From assembly GCF_900069005.2 (NCBI RefSeq), contig NZ_LN831279.1, positions 456,305 to 520,304 on the forward strand: 64,000 nt of DNA, in the 5' to 3' direction. Positions 23,614 through 33,147 of the stretch are shown one piece after another (position 1 is the stretch's first letter; every line of letters starts with the position of its first letter). The translations under genes and the position numbers were made by a program. The notes under the pieces are model-generated. The model searched no databases. It saw only the letters and a list, made by a program, of their open reading frames with translations, and was not told the DNA's origin. This DNA comes from Paenibacillus sp. GM2. Lineage in GTDB: Bacteria > Bacillota > Bacilli > Paenibacillales > Paenibacillaceae.

Positions 23614-25326
23614 ATGAGGCAAGAGGATTTAGGAAGAGAGCAAGTTGCTATAACGGAAAAAGATACAAAGCGGAATTGCGGAGATTCCAGCCATCGGGGC
23701 GCTGTGCTGATGCTGCAGGGAACGGCTTCTGATGTAGGCAAGAGTGTCATCGTGACTGCCTTATGCCGAATTTTCGTTCAAGACGGACTCACGACGGCCC
23801 CCTATAAATCGCAGAATATGGCGCTAAATTCCTATGTTACCGCCGATGGCCGGGAGATTGGGCGCGCACAGGGCGTGCAGGCTGAAGCCTGTGGAATCGA
23901 GGCGACAACGGATATGAATCCCGTCCTGATTAAGCCGACGGGAGATATGCACTCGCAGATCGTTGTTCACGGCAAGCCTTATCAGCATCTGAGCGCGATG
24001 AAATATCGCGAGGAGTTCCTGCCCGTGGCCCGGCCGATCGTGATGGAGGCTCTGAACCGACTGAGGAATGAATACGACCTCGTTGTGCTGGAAGGTGCGG
24101 GAAGTCCGGCGGAGATCAATTTGAAGCAGCGTGATATCGTTAATATGAATCTGGCTGGATGGGCGGAAGCTCCGGTTATTTTGATCGGCGATATCGATCG
24201 CGGCGGGGTGTTTGCATTTCTGGTCGGAACACTCGAATTGCTGGAGCCTGAAGAGAGAGCCCGGGTGAAGGGCTTCATCATTAATAAATTCAGAGGCGAT
24301 CTGGAGCTGCTTCGGCCAGGGTTGGATTGGCTGGAACAGCGGACAGGCATCCCCGTCCTCGGAGTGCTGCCCTTCTTGCCGGATTTGGAGATCGAGGCTG
24401 AGGATTCAGTCATTCTCGACTCCTACGCTTCGGTACCTAAGCAGGGCCGCGATATCGATATTGCCGTGATTCGTTATCCGCGTATTTCCAACTTTACGGA
24501 CTTCGACATGCTGGACGCAGAGCCGGATGTGTCTGTGCGTTATGTCCAGCGAGCGGCGGAGCTAGGAGAGCCGGATGTAATCATCCTTCCGGGCTCCAAG
24601 GATACGATCAGCGATTTGACATTTCTACGGGAACAGGGGCTGGATGGGGCAATTGAGCAGCATCTGGAGCGCAGCGCTCATTCGCAACTGGTCGGTATTT
24701 GTGGCGGTTACCAGATGCTTGGGGATGCACTGCTTGATCCGGAGGCTGTTGAATCCGGCAAGGTGAAGCGATCCCGTGGACTTGGCTGGCTGCCGCTGAC
24801 AACGACGTTTCTCCCTGGCAAAAAAACAATCCGCACCACAGGACATGTTCTACCTGATGCCTCGCTCCGCCTTTATTCAACGGAGCCCGTTATCCCCGTT
24901 GGCGGCTACGAAATTCACTCCGGGGAGACGGTATACTCAAGTCAGGCTGGGTTTGGTTTAGAGTCATCGAACTCTGACACCGTAGCGAACTCACACGGTA
25001 CAACAGGAAGTATAGATAACAGGGAGAAAGAAGCAATGTCCTTATTCCTGGTTGAAAGCGCTGATGGAGGGGAACGCACGGAGGGCGTCTGCCGTGTGGA
25101 TGGGCGAGTGTTTGGTACGTATTTACACGGTCTTTTCAATAGTGATGAGTATCGCCGGGCTTGGTTGGATGGCATTAGACAAGCCAAAGGGCTGGAGCCT
25201 CTGGCTGCGACATTTTCCGCTGCGGCCAGGCGTGAGAGGGCGTTTGACCGACTTGCCGATCATGTAAGAGGCCATCTGGATATGGATCAAATATATGAAA
25301 TTGCGGGCCTTCCAAAGAATCCTTAG
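23614..25326 (+). CDS. cobQ: Cobyric acid synthase
   Basis: CobQ/CbiP amidates four side chains of the corrin ring using glutamine. At 570 residues it is longer than most (about 500). The BioD-like N-terminal domain has GTASDVGKS. A glutamine amidotransferase domain follows with Cys363 in VGICGGYQMLG. The extra length lies in a Ser/Asn-rich insert near residues 440-475 and in about 30 residues at the N terminus. GGAGG precedes the ATG. It ends the cobTUSQ run; a new promoter starts four bases after its stop. Confidence 0.94.
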   Translation: MRQEDLGREQVAITEKDTKRNCGDSSHRGAVLMLQGTASDVGKSVIVTALCRIFVQDGLTTAPYKSQNMALNSYVTADGREIGRAQGVQAEACGIEATTDMNPVLIKPTGDMHSQIVVHGKPYQHLSAMKYREEFLPVARPIVMEALNRLRNEYDLVVLEGAGSPAEINLKQRDIVNMNLAGWAEAPVILIGDIDRGGVFAFLVGTLELLEPEERARVKGFIINKFRGDLELLRPGLDWLEQRTGIPVLGVLPFLPDLEIEAEDSVILDSYASVPKQGRDIDIAVIRYPRISNFTDFDMLDAEPDVSVRYVQRAAELGEPDVIILPGSKDTISDLTFLREQGLDGAIEQHLERSAHSQLVGICGGYQMLGDALLDPEAVESGKVKRSRGLGWLPLTTTFLPGKKTIRTTGHVLPDASLRLYSTEPVIPVGGYEIHSGETVYSSQAGFGLESSNSDTVANSHGTTGSIDNREKEAMSLFLVESADGGERTEGVCRVDGRVFGTYLHGLFNSDEYRRAWLDGIRQAKGLEPLAATFSAAARRERAFDRLADHVRGHLDMDQIYEIAGLPKNP

Positions 25327-25328
25327 TT

Positions 25329-25357
25329 TTGACATACGCTTACATTTGTAATACGAT
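25329..25357 (+). promoter_or_regulatory. Promoter of the c-di-AMP riboswitch transcript
   Basis: TTGACA (25329-25334) and TACGAT (25352-25357) are 17 bases apart. Transcription would begin near 25364, just at the start of the aptamer. That makes the riboswitch transcript independent of cobQ. Confidence 0.7.
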
Positions 25358-25362
25358 AAATA

Positions 25363-25480
25363 TACGCTTAATTTTCGAATGGTAAAGTCGAAAAGCGGGG
25401 GAACCATTTTTTGGGGCGAATCGTTGTAAATACACGTAGGGAACCATCTTTCCCGAGTCCGTCAGCTAACCTCGTCAGCA
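25363..25480 (+). promoter_or_regulatory. ydaO/yuaA c-di-AMP riboswitch
   Basis: The conserved blocks of this class are present in order: CGCTTAA at the start, GGGGGAACCA, TTGGGGCGAATC, GTAGGGAACC, and then GAGTCCGTCAGCTAACCTCGTCAGC-type end with GTCAGCTAACCTCGT. This class binds cyclic di-AMP and usually turns genes off at high ligand. It controls potassium and osmolyte transport and cell-wall genes in Firmicutes. Here the next gene is a KamA-family radical SAM enzyme. Confidence 0.93.
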
Positions 25481-25486
25481 GTGGAT

Positions 25487-25535
25487 GGGTCATCATTTAT
25501 ACCGCTTTGCAATGACCCTGTTACGGGTCTTTTTG
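25487..25535 (+). terminator. Terminator/antiterminator of the c-di-AMP riboswitch
   Basis: GACCC (25514) pairs with GGGTC (25525) across TGTTAC and is followed by five T, forming an intrinsic terminator. The alternative partner GGGTCAT at 25487 can pair with ATGACCC (25512-25518), which would break the terminator. This is a simple on/off switch immediately after the aptamer. Confidence 0.82.
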
Positions 25536-25677
25536 CGCTTATGAATCTTTAAATTGTAAGCAATATGACCCGTTATTACTCGGCATCTAATGCCTTGCGC
25601 TGCACTGTCATCTTTGGTTTCCATGCTTCTTCTTTACGAATCGGCGATGTTGTTTGAGATAAAGGAGGAGATGGTGT

Positions 25678-26817
25678 ATGGCAAGCCCGAAGTACATTAC
25701 AAATATCGATAGGGTGACGCAGCTATCCCAGGCGGAACGGGAGCAATTGCGTCCGATTACTGACAAATTCGTGTTCCGGGTAAATGATTATTATTTGAAC
25801 CTGATTGACTGGGACGATCCTAAGGATCCGATTCGTAAGCTAGTGATTCCGAATACGGGGGAACTGCGCGAATATGGGCGCTGGGATGCTTCTGACGAGG
25901 ATACGAATTATGTCGTACCCGGCTGTCAGCATAAGTACCGGACAACGGCGCTTCTAATCGTCTCTGAGGTATGCGGCGCTTATTGCCGCTACTGCTTCCG
26001 CAAGCGGTTATTCCGTAATGATGTGAAGGAAGCGATGGCTGATGTCACGCCGGGGATTGAATATATCTCCAGGCATCCTGAGATCAACAATGTGTTATTG
26101 ACGGGCGGGGACAGTCTGATCCTTGCGACCTCCAAGCTGCGCATTATCCTCGAACGGCTACGGGCGATCGATCATGTGAAGATCATCCGGCTTGGCTCGA
26201 AGATCCCTGTGTTCAATCCGATGAGGATTTATGAAGATCCTGATCTATTGCAGTTGATCTCTGAATTCTCCTCAGCGGAGAAGCGCATTTATGTAATGGC
26301 GCATATTAATCATCCGCGGGAGATTACGGTGGAAGCGCGCAAATGCTTCGAGGCACTGCATAAAGCTGGAGCCATCGTTGTGAATCAGACGCCGATCCTG
26401 AAGGGAATTAATGATGATGAGAAGGTGCTTGGGGAACTGCTCGACAAATTGTCCTGGGCAGGCGTGACGCCTTATTATTTCTTCATCAACCGCCCGGTCG
26501 CCGGCAACTCCGATTTTGTGATTCCGCTGCAGCGGGCCTATCAACTGGTGGAAGGGGCTAAGGCCCGTACTTCCGGTCTGGGCAAGCGCGTTCGCTTATC
26601 GATGAGCCATACATCCGGCAAAATCGAAATATTGGCGATCGAGCACGGAATGGCGTACTTGAAATATCATCAATCCCGTGAGGATGAATATGGGAAGTTC
26701 ATGGTGCTTGAATGTCCGGAGGATGCAGCCTGGTTTGATGATCTTCCCGGTAATGAATCGTATTGGAAAAGACCCGAGAAGAAGCTGGCCGAGGCTGTCT
26801 CGGTGAATGAACTGTAA
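25678..26817 (+). CDS. KamA-family radical SAM aminomutase-like protein
   Basis: A 379-residue radical SAM protein of the lysine 2,3-aminomutase family. The cluster motif is CGAYCRYCFRKR at about residue 102, followed by LLTGGDSLI and the PLP/SAM-barrel block NQTPILKGINDD. It is shorter than true lysine 2,3-aminomutases (416 or more). The C-terminal segments that hold the lysine side chain in that enzyme are replaced: a D-containing CDL block by INRPVAGNSDF and the VDAPGGGGK block by SMSHTSGKIE. So lysine is probably not the substrate. AAAGGAGG precedes the ATG. Upstream is a c-di-AMP riboswitch. The product is unknown. Confidence 0.85.
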   Translation: MASPKYITNIDRVTQLSQAEREQLRPITDKFVFRVNDYYLNLIDWDDPKDPIRKLVIPNTGELREYGRWDASDEDTNYVVPGCQHKYRTTALLIVSEVCGAYCRYCFRKRLFRNDVKEAMADVTPGIEYISRHPEINNVLLTGGDSLILATSKLRIILERLRAIDHVKIIRLGSKIPVFNPMRIYEDPDLLQLISEFSSAEKRIYVMAHINHPREITVEARKCFEALHKAGAIVVNQTPILKGINDDEKVLGELLDKLSWAGVTPYYFFINRPVAGNSDFVIPLQRAYQLVEGAKARTSGLGKRVRLSMSHTSGKIEILAIEHGMAYLKYHQSREDEYGKFMVLECPEDAAWFDDLPGNESYWKRPEKKLAEAVSVNEL

Positions 26818-26836
26818 GAGGCAGGTAGGTCTTTAA

Positions 26837-26880
26837 CCAAGAAGAACCGCTGGAATATTAATTCCGGCGGTTCTTCTTGG
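26837..26880. terminator. Bidirectional terminator between the KamA-like gene and the chemoreceptor
   Basis: CCAAGAAGAACCGC and GCGGTTCTTCTTGG form a 14-pair stem around a short loop. It serves both convergent genes. Confidence 0.8.
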
Positions 26881-26894
26881 TTTACTGATCTCAT

Positions 26895-28583
26895 TTAAAC
26901 TTTGAATTTATCTACAGCCTCGCTTAAGGAAAGAGCATGGCGGTGGAGCTGTTCAATCGCTCCGACATGGTTCTTCATTTCCTCGATTTGTCGGCTGGTG
27001 TTGTTGGAGATTTCTTCGATGCTAAGAAGGGATTTCCCGGTTATATTAGCCGATTCTTCAACAGAGGCGGTGACTTCCTCCGTGCTGGCCGAGATTTCCT
27101 CGGTTGCCGCCGAGACGGATTGAACGCTGGAGTTAATCTCCGAGATCAGCTCGGTCAAATGGCTGAACGCCAGCTCTGCCTGATTCACTTGCTCCGTACC
27201 GGAACTAATCTCACGGGTGGCACGCTGCATCGTCTGCATCGAGCTTACAGTCTCTTCCTGGATGCTTAGCAAGTATTCGCTGATCTTCGTTGTGGCATCC
27301 CTCGTCTGTTCAGCAAGCAGGCGAATTTCTTCGGCGACGACGGAGAAGCCTTTGCCATGCTCTCCAGCCCGTGCTGCTTCAATCGCTGCATTCAGCGCCA
27401 GGATATGAACCTGTTTTGTAATACTTGAGATCAAATCTACGACTTGAATGATGGATGAAGCACGTTCGTTCAGAGTTGAAATATGCGTGAGCAGTGCTGC
27501 GGCGGCCTGCTCGACAAGCTGCATCTGACCGGTTGCCGATTTGGCCAGCTCATTCCCGTTGTCAGCTTCATCTGAAGCTTGACCGATGCGTTCCGTCACT
27601 TCAGCCGAGGAGCCGGCGATATGCTGAATTCCTAACGAGATTTCTTCCATCGCACGGGCATTTTCTGCGGCGGCTCCGGCGATGATGGTGCTGCCTTTCT
27701 CAATTTCCTGCATCGAATTGCCGGAATGCTCGATCAAATTCTGGAAGGTATTCACAGATTGATAGATCTGATCGGAGCCCTGGATCACCCCGTGGGAGCT
27801 ATTTTGAACCTTGGTGATCATTTCCTTTAGCTCGGTAATCATCGTTTGGAAGCTGGCCGAGAGCTCCGCGATCTCATCGCGTCCCGTAATAGTAATCTGT
27901 TGGGTTAAATCTCCCTGCGCCATTTGTCTGGTTACTGCCGCCAAATTCTTGATCGGCTTGATAATGCGTTTGCTGTTCACATAAGCTGCGATCAGCGCCA
28001 GCACAATGACAAGGGCAGCGATCACGATTCCGGTCCATAGAATCTGATCTTCCTTCTGCTTGATAAAGTTTGCATCCATACCTACAGCCAGAACAGCCGT
28101 GCTGCCGGACAGGCGGATATAGGCTGTTTTGTGCACGCCGTATTGATCGCTGTACAGCTCGCTGACGCTCAGTTTGCCAGGATCTTGTACTTTCATCGCT
28201 TCATGGATCTCAAGCTCGTCTCCAACCTTCATGATCGAATCTTTATTGATTCCGATTACGATCGCCTTATCTTCTTGGACATCGAGAAGATAAGCGGTAT
28301 GCAGATGGAATTCCTCAACCTTCTTGCTGAGGTAAGACTCAACGGCAAAGCGGGAATTTTCGTTGCCTTTAATAAGCTGAAGAGCCTGTGAATTATCAAG
28401 TCCTTTGTAAATATCCCTGGAGCTTGTATGCAGAACCTCATCGAATTGAGGAAGTACATTCTCGTCAATAATACTCATGGCAATAAAATAGAAGGTTGTG
28501 CTGAATAAAATGGATGACAGGATTGTGATGACCGCAAAAGTCAGCATAAATTTGCGACCAATGGAGTGATTAAATTTTCGCAT
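26895..28583 (-). CDS. Methyl-accepting chemotaxis protein
   Basis: A 562-residue transmembrane chemoreceptor. The first membrane segment is at about residues 12-34 and the second at about 183-203, with an extracellular sensor domain between them of about 150 residues (a single-Cache-type size). A HAMP domain follows ([20 protein letters not shown]). The signalling hairpin tip is [19 protein letters not shown]. It faces away from the KamA-like gene. A weak ribosome site (AGGGGATATCA) precedes the ATG. The ligand is unknown. Confidence 0.92.
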   Translation of the reverse strand: MRKFNHSIGRKFMLTFAVITILSSILFSTTFYFIAMSIIDENVLPQFDEVLHTSSRDIYKGLDNSQALQLIKGNENSRFAVESYLSKKVEEFHLHTAYLLDVQEDKAIVIGINKDSIMKVGDELEIHEAMKVQDPGKLSVSELYSDQYGVHKTAYIRLSGSTAVLAVGMDANFIKQKEDQILWTGIVIAALVIVLALIAAYVNSKRIIKPIKNLAAVTRQMAQGDLTQQITITGRDEIAELSASFQTMITELKEMITKVQNSSHGVIQGSDQIYQSVNTFQNLIEHSGNSMQEIEKGSTIIAGAAAENARAMEEISLGIQHIAGSSAEVTERIGQASDEADNGNELAKSATGQMQLVEQAAAALLTHISTLNERASSIIQVVDLISSITKQVHILALNAAIEAARAGEHGKGFSVVAEEIRLLAEQTRDATTKISEYLLSIQEETVSSMQTMQRATREISSGTEQVNQAELAFSHLTELISEINSSVQSVSAATEEISASTEEVTASVEESANITGKSLLSIEEISNNTSRQIEEMKNHVGAIEQLHRHALSLSEAVDKFKV

Positions 28584-28881
28584 TGATATCCCCCTGAGTT
28601 TCTATTAATCTAGTTCTTAATACCTATTTATGTATGATGCATTAGAATAAAAGACATATAAAGGTATTGTAAGATAAAATGAAACATTTAAACAATGATA
28701 TTATTTATTTTTTTATTGATAGCGATTTCATTGTTTCGAGATAGTGAATTTTAGCCGTTTCCCGGGCCTGTTTTATTGATTAAAAACAAACTTTTTGTAC
28801 AACTCTATAATGGAAGAAATAATAGGGTGGCAACTTGCGAAAAGCTATGTTATCGTAGAAAATGCTGATTTGAATATCAGC
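28584..28881 (+). other. Intergenic region before the queuosine-precursor transporter
   Basis: The gap between the divergent chemoreceptor and transporter genes is AT-rich on the left. A TATAAT lies at 28806-28811 on the plus strand with no clear -35 partner at 17 bases. A small hairpin, GCTGATTTGAATATCAGC, sits just before the preQ1 aptamer. No other gene is seen. Confidence 0.5.
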
Positions 28882-28916
28882 CGCGGTTCGTAACCATCCC
28901 GCGTAACCAAAACTAG
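28882..28916 (+). promoter_or_regulatory. preQ1-I riboswitch, translational type
   Basis: CGCGG, TTCGTAACCAT, CCCGCG and then TAACCAAAACTA match the small preQ1-I class closely. The stem is CGCGG with CCGCG. The A-rich tail AAAACTA runs straight into the ribosome site AGGAGG (28915-28920) of the following gene. Binding of preQ1 would therefore hide the ribosome site. Confidence 0.85.
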
Positions 28917-28926
28917 GAGGCATGTT

Positions 28927-29628
28927 ATGTTTAACTTTTTCTGGGGCCTTATATATATGCTCATAAATCTCACCTTCTTCCTGATCTGTTATCGCTGGTT
29001 TGGCAAGAAGGGATTATATGCCTGGATCGGGGTTGCCACGGTTATCGCCAATATTCAAGTCGTTAAGACGATTGACATGTTCGGCATTGTGATGACACTT
29101 GGCAATACAATGTATGTAAGCCTGTATTTGACGAGTGATTTGCTAAATGAGAAGTATGGGCGTCAAGAGGCCAAGAAGGCGGTATGGTTCGGCTTCTTCA
29201 CGCTGATTATGACGACGATTCTGATGCAGATGGTTCTTGTGTTCCAGCCGCAGCCAGGTGATCTGGCGCAAGCTTCGCTTAAGACGATCTTCGGGTTGAT
29301 GCCAAGATTGGCGCTGGGCAGCTTGACCGCTTATTTCATCAGTCAGTTTCTCGATGTCCGCTTGTATTCTTGGATTCGCCGTTTCTATCCTTTGCGCAAT
29401 CAGCTCTGGATTCGGAACAACGGAAGCACGATGATCAGTTCCTTTGTCGATACGTTGATCTTCTGTTCAATTGCCTTTATTGGTAAATACAGCTTTGACG
29501 TATGGCTCGAAATTCTGTTCACTACTTATATAATAAAATTTGCACTGACCGCGGTGGGTACGCCTTTTCTGTACATTGCACGCAACTTCCATTCGGACGG
29601 TGAGCCGGAACTCGATCAAGTGAAATAA
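28927..29628 (+). CDS. Queuosine precursor transporter, YhhQ/VUT family
   Basis: A 233-residue membrane protein with about six hydrophobic segments. The blocks SLYLTSDLLNEKYGRQEAKK and TIDMFGIVMTLGN are typical of the VUT (DUF165) family, which takes up queuosine precursors such as preQ0 or preQ1 in characterised members. The preQ1-I aptamer just upstream supports that role here. AGGAGG precedes the ATG. It ends before a strong terminator. Confidence 0.88.
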   Translation: MFNFFWGLIYMLINLTFFLICYRWFGKKGLYAWIGVATVIANIQVVKTIDMFGIVMTLGNTMYVSLYLTSDLLNEKYGRQEAKKAVWFGFFTLIMTTILMQMVLVFQPQPGDLAQASLKTIFGLMPRLALGSLTAYFISQFLDVRLYSWIRRFYPLRNQLWIRNNGSTMISSFVDTLIFCSIAFIGKYSFDVWLEILFTTYIIKFALTAVGTPFLYIARNFHSDGEPELDQVK

Positions 29629-29637
29629 TAGCCAAAA

Positions 29638-29676
29638 AACCTCCAGGGCCGCATTCGCGCGTTCTGGAGGTTTTGT
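29638..29676. terminator. Bidirectional terminator
   Basis: AACCTCCAG and CTGGAGGTT form a nine-pair stem with T-rich (plus) and A-rich (before) flanks. It lies between the convergent transporter and peptidase genes. Confidence 0.85.
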
Positions 29677-29709
29677 TGTTGACTAGAGCACGATGTTGCT
29701 TATGGCAGA

Positions 29710-30798
29710 TTAGTCGATAAAGGTGAGCTGCTTCGGAAATTGAGTCAGCACGTCAACGCCGGCTTCGGTAACCAGCACATCGTCTTCAATCCGGACGCCG
29801 GCGATCCCGGGAACATAGATACCAGGCTCGACGGTAAATACGTTGCCAGCGGAGAGCGTGAGTTCATTTAATCCGTGCACGGAGGGGAATTCATGAACAT
29901 CGATGCCGAGTCCATGACCAAGGCGATGCAGGAAATATTCCCCGTAACCCGCCTCGGTAATCAAGTCTCGGGCTGCTTTATCGATCGAGGCGAAAGTAAC
30001 GCCGGGACGAATGTGGGCAATTGCCGCTTCATTGGCGGCAAGTACGGTATTGTAGATCCGGGTCTGTTCGTCCGTGATCTCTCCATAGGCGAAGGTGCGA
30101 GTAATGTCCGAAGCGTAGCCGTCTGCGTAGACGCCGATATCGAACATGACCAGATCGCCGCGGCGCAGCTGTCTTTTGCCTGGAACCCCGTGTGGCAGTG
30201 CGGCATCCTCACCGAATAATACCATCGAATCGAAGGAAGGACCGTCTGCCCCCAGCTTGCGAATCTGGTATTCGACCTCAGCTACCATCTCATTCTCGGA
30301 CACGCCTTCCTTCACCTGCTTGAGCGCCGCCTGCAATACCTGCTCGATCAGGGAAATGGCGTGGCGCAGCTTCGCGACTTCCTCAGGAGACTTATGCATC
30401 CGCAGCTCACGCAGCCAAGGGCCGACATCGAAGCTTGACGAGAAGGAGAGGGCTTCTTGCAGCGCTTCATAGCGGGCCATGGACAGATTTTCTTTCTCAA
30501 GACCCAATGTTCCGATCTTGCCTTGTACCTTTGCTGCTAATATCTGATAAGGATTATCGGTATCCTGATGCGTGATAATATCGGTAATACCCGCCGCCGC
30601 ACGGGCGGCTTCTTCATCGAGGGCCGGAACGAGCAGGAATGGCTCATGGCCAGTCTGCAATACGGCTCCCAGAAATCTCTCATGGGGGTCGCTCAGAAAG
30701 CCTGTTAAGTAATATACATGTTTGGGATCCGTAATGAGCATGGTATCGATCCCGGATTGCTTCATATTTTCTTCAAGTCCGGACCATTTAGCGTTCAT
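29710..30798 (-). CDS. M24 family aminopeptidase, Xaa-Pro peptidase type
   Basis: A 362-residue two-metal peptidase of the PepP/PepQ group. The N-terminal creatinase-like domain begins TDPKHVYYLTGF. The metal-binding set of the pita-bread fold is visible: VMFDIGVYADGYASDITRT (two Asp), HRLGHGLGIDVHE (His), TVEPGIYVPG and VRIEDDVLV (two Glu). The start at 30798 has AAAGGAAG upstream; the longer frame to 30942 has no ribosome site and odd composition. It acts on X-Pro bonds in the cytoplasm by family. Confidence 0.9.
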   Translation of the reverse strand: MNAKWSGLEENMKQSGIDTMLITDPKHVYYLTGFLSDPHERFLGAVLQTGHEPFLLVPALDEEAARAAAGITDIITHQDTDNPYQILAAKVQGKIGTLGLEKENLSMARYEALQEALSFSSSFDVGPWLRELRMHKSPEEVAKLRHAISLIEQVLQAALKQVKEGVSENEMVAEVEYQIRKLGADGPSFDSMVLFGEDAALPHGVPGKRQLRRGDLVMFDIGVYADGYASDITRTFAYGEITDEQTRIYNTVLAANEAAIAHIRPGVTFASIDKAARDLITEAGYGEYFLHRLGHGLGIDVHEFPSVHGLNELTLSAGNVFTVEPGIYVPGIAGVRIEDDVLVTEAGVDVLTQFPKQLTFID

Positions 30799-31013
30799 AA
30801 GTATTTGATACTTCCTTTCTGAGATAACTATTAAGAGGTAATTCAAAAATTCCACTTTGGATAAGGAAACCGATCGGGGCAAATTCAAGGCTGAGCGATC
30901 GCGATTCAGGGCAGGTATTCTTCCGAGATAGAATTTCTTCAACTCCGTGGATATTCATAAAACCTATATCTAACACGAAGTAACACGGAGAACCTATTCA
31001 CCATCGAAGCTTG

Positions 31014-31060
31014 ACTTGAATTCGACCGGGCCTAAGCGAATGCTGACGAGTCCTGTTTCC
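31014..31060 (+). repeat. Short dispersed repeat, copy 2
   Basis: Matches the segment at 9109-9155: CTTGAATTC, two bases, CCGGGCCTA, then a looser match ending GTTTC. Both copies lie in gaps that follow metabolic genes. Its nature is unknown. Confidence 0.45.
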
Positions 31061-31126
31061 TCCAGTTATTATTATAGGGCAATTGAGTCATTAACGATAG
31101 TTGGCTGGAAGGGACCAGCGCCGAAT

Positions 31127-31162
31127 AAAGAAGATGCTCAGGATAGTATCCCAAGCATCTTC
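31127..31162. terminator. Strong hairpin, possible terminator
   Basis: AGAAGATGCT and AGCATCTTCT form a perfect ten-pair stem; inner bases GGATA and TATCC extend it. No T run follows on either strand, so it could also be an RNA element. Position in a decayed gap gives no clear gene to end. Confidence 0.5.
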
Positions 31163-31534
31163 TCTAAATATCTATGGATGAAGCCGTTGTTTTTCCTTGT
31201 CGGAAACATTCGTACGATTTGATGGATGAGCGGGGCAACGGCTGCGGAAGGCCAGAAGCAAAGAATCTATAATGCAGCTGTTCTTCTTGGAAGGACCTAT
31301 TCTTATAATGAAGAACTTTGTTCTTCAGCGCTTATGATGTTTCTTGCGAAGCCCGCGGATATACGGGTATTGAATAACAACTTTGATAATAAAATTAGGG
31401 AGAAAGACAACTGCCGATGATCCGGATTGTTCAGCTATCGACAGTGGAGCCCTTCTCCTTTTTAATGAGGAATAGAGAATTCCCTAATGAACGTTGAACT
31501 TTTCAGGAGATAAAGAAATGTTGATTGAAAGTTA

Positions 31535-31563
31535 TTTACATTTGCTGTATTCCTACATACAAT
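31535..31563 (+). promoter_or_regulatory. Promoter of the MFS exporter gene
   Basis: TTTACA (31535-31540) and TACAAT (31558-31563) are 17 bases apart, 40 bases before the gene start. Confidence 0.7.
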
Positions 31564-31603
31564 GAGATTGTTATTCAAATTTTAGTTATTGGGAGGTTGC
31601 AAA

Positions 31604-33133
31604 GTGATCGCTGAGAGAAAGGACAAGACCAAGTTCATATTGTTCGGCTTGCTGCTCGGCATTCTAATGTCAGCCATGGACAATACGATCGTAACAACGG
31701 CGATGGGAACGATCGTCTCCGAGCTAGGCGGGATGGATCAGTTCGTATGGGTCACCTCCGCATATATGGTAGCAGTTATGGCAGGGACGCCGATCTTTGG
31801 CAAGCTGTCTGATATGTACGGACGGAAACGGTTTTTTATTTTTGGCATCGTAACGTTTATTGTCGGTTCAGTATTATGCGGAATTGCAACGAGTATCGTT
31901 CAACTCAGTATTTTCCGGGCGATTCAGGGGATTGGCGGCGGTGCGCTGATGCCGATAGCTTTTACAATTATTTACGATATTTTTCCGATTGAGAAGCGTG
32001 GCAAAATGACGGGCCTGATGGGGGCTGTATTCGGCACATCGAGTATATTCGGTCCGCTGCTGGGTGCGTTCATTACAGATCATCTCGGCTGGAACTGGGT
32101 ATTTTATATTAATGTGCCTATCGGGATTGTCGCTCTCGGCTTGATTATTGTGTTCTATCATGAGTCGCTGACGCATGAGAAACAACGGATCGACTGGGGC
32201 GGGGCGTTTACGCTGGTCGGCGCTGTCATCTGCTTGATGTTTGCTCTTGAACTGGGCGGAGAGAAATATGCCTGGAGTTCCGTGGAAATTATTAGCCTGT
32301 TTGCCGGATTCGCAGTATTGTTCGCTGCCTTCCTGCTAGTGGAGGTGCGGGCCAAGGAGCCGGTTATTTCGTTCTCCATGTTCAAAATTCCATTGTATGC
32401 TACAAGCAGCTTGCTTGCGCTGTTCTATGGCAGTGTATTTATTATTGCCACGGTATATATTCCAATCTATGTGCAAGGGGTGTACGGCGGAACGGCGACC
32501 AATTCAGGGATTATTCTGATGCCGATGATGCTGGGTTCTGTATTTGGCAGTATGCTGGGCGGGATTTTAACCTCGAAAATGTCCTACCGCAGTGTAATGA
32601 TGATTTCTGTGGTGTTCTTCTTAGGGGGGATATTTGCCCTGAGCACGCTAACTGGTGAATCCTCGCGTACTCTGTTGACCATATACAGTATTTTAACCGG
32701 GTTCGGGGTAGGTTTCTCGTTCTCTGTGCTTGGGATGGCTGCGGTTCATCACTTTGATGCCCGGCAGCGCGGGGCTGCTACCTCAACGAACTCATTCCTG
32801 AGATCGCTTGGTATGACGCTGGGCATTACGATCTTCGGGATCGTTCAGCGCAATCTGCTGGCCAATAATATGATCGAGGCGTTTGCAGGGATGGGGCAGT
32901 CCGGACAGAGCTTTGGAGATACGAGAGATATGTTAAGTCCTGAGAAGAGGGCTTTAATTCCAGCCCCGATATTGGAAAAAATAACCGGAGCATTGTCTTC
33001 ATCGATCGCCCATACCTTCCTGTGGGCCTTGATTCCTACTGCATTATCCGTTGTTGTCGTCATTCTTATGCCGAAGGATCGGATTAAGCCCAAAGCGGTG
33101 CAAGCTGCTGAGGTTTCGAAACAGCATGTGTAG
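31604..33133 (+). CDS. MFS drug exporter, DHA2 (EmrB/QacA) family
   Basis: A 509-residue proton-driven exporter with 14 predicted membrane segments. The N-terminal motif LMSAMDNTIVTTAM is the D1 motif of the DHA2 group, KLSDMYGRKRFF is the A-loop, and GPLLGAFITDHLGWNWVF is motif C with its downstream block. GTG at 31604 has GGGAGG eight bases upstream and is preferred to the TTG at 31589. Substrates are typically hydrophobic cations or drugs; the sequence does not say which. Confidence 0.9.
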   Translation: MIAERKDKTKFILFGLLLGILMSAMDNTIVTTAMGTIVSELGGMDQFVWVTSAYMVAVMAGTPIFGKLSDMYGRKRFFIFGIVTFIVGSVLCGIATSIVQLSIFRAIQGIGGGALMPIAFTIIYDIFPIEKRGKMTGLMGAVFGTSSIFGPLLGAFITDHLGWNWVFYINVPIGIVALGLIIVFYHESLTHEKQRIDWGGAFTLVGAVICLMFALELGGEKYAWSSVEIISLFAGFAVLFAAFLLVEVRAKEPVISFSMFKIPLYATSSLLALFYGSVFIIATVYIPIYVQGVYGGTATNSGIILMPMMLGSVFGSMLGGILTSKMSYRSVMMISVVFFLGGIFALSTLTGESSRTLLTIYSILTGFGVGFSFSVLGMAAVHHFDARQRGAATSTNSFLRSLGMTLGITIFGIVQRNLLANNMIEAFAGMGQSGQSFGDTRDMLSPEKRALIPAPILEKITGALSSSIAHTFLWALIPTALSVVVVILMPKDRIKPKAVQAAEVSKQHV

Positions 33134-33147
33134 ATCAAAGAAAGAGT

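Larger units (their letters stand above)
30799..31534. other. Large gap without a convincing gene
   Basis: This region between the divergent peptidase and exporter genes holds two short plus-strand open frames (31016 and 31226), neither with a ribosome site. It also holds a dispersed repeat (31014) and a strong hairpin (31127-31162). Composition is uneven, which suggests decayed sequence, but I recognise no protein in it. Confidence 0.5.

Noticed and set aside
25678-26817. EpmB-type enzyme modifying elongation factor P
   Set aside because: No EpmA partner is nearby, and EpmB is a feature of gammaproteobacteria.
31025-31060. CTGACGAG near the dispersed repeat as a hammerhead ribozyme core
   Set aside because: The required GAAA and stem partners are not found downstream.
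31226-31420. Plus-strand open frame of 64 codons before the exporter
   Set aside because: No ribosome site and no family resemblance; lies in a gap of uneven composition.
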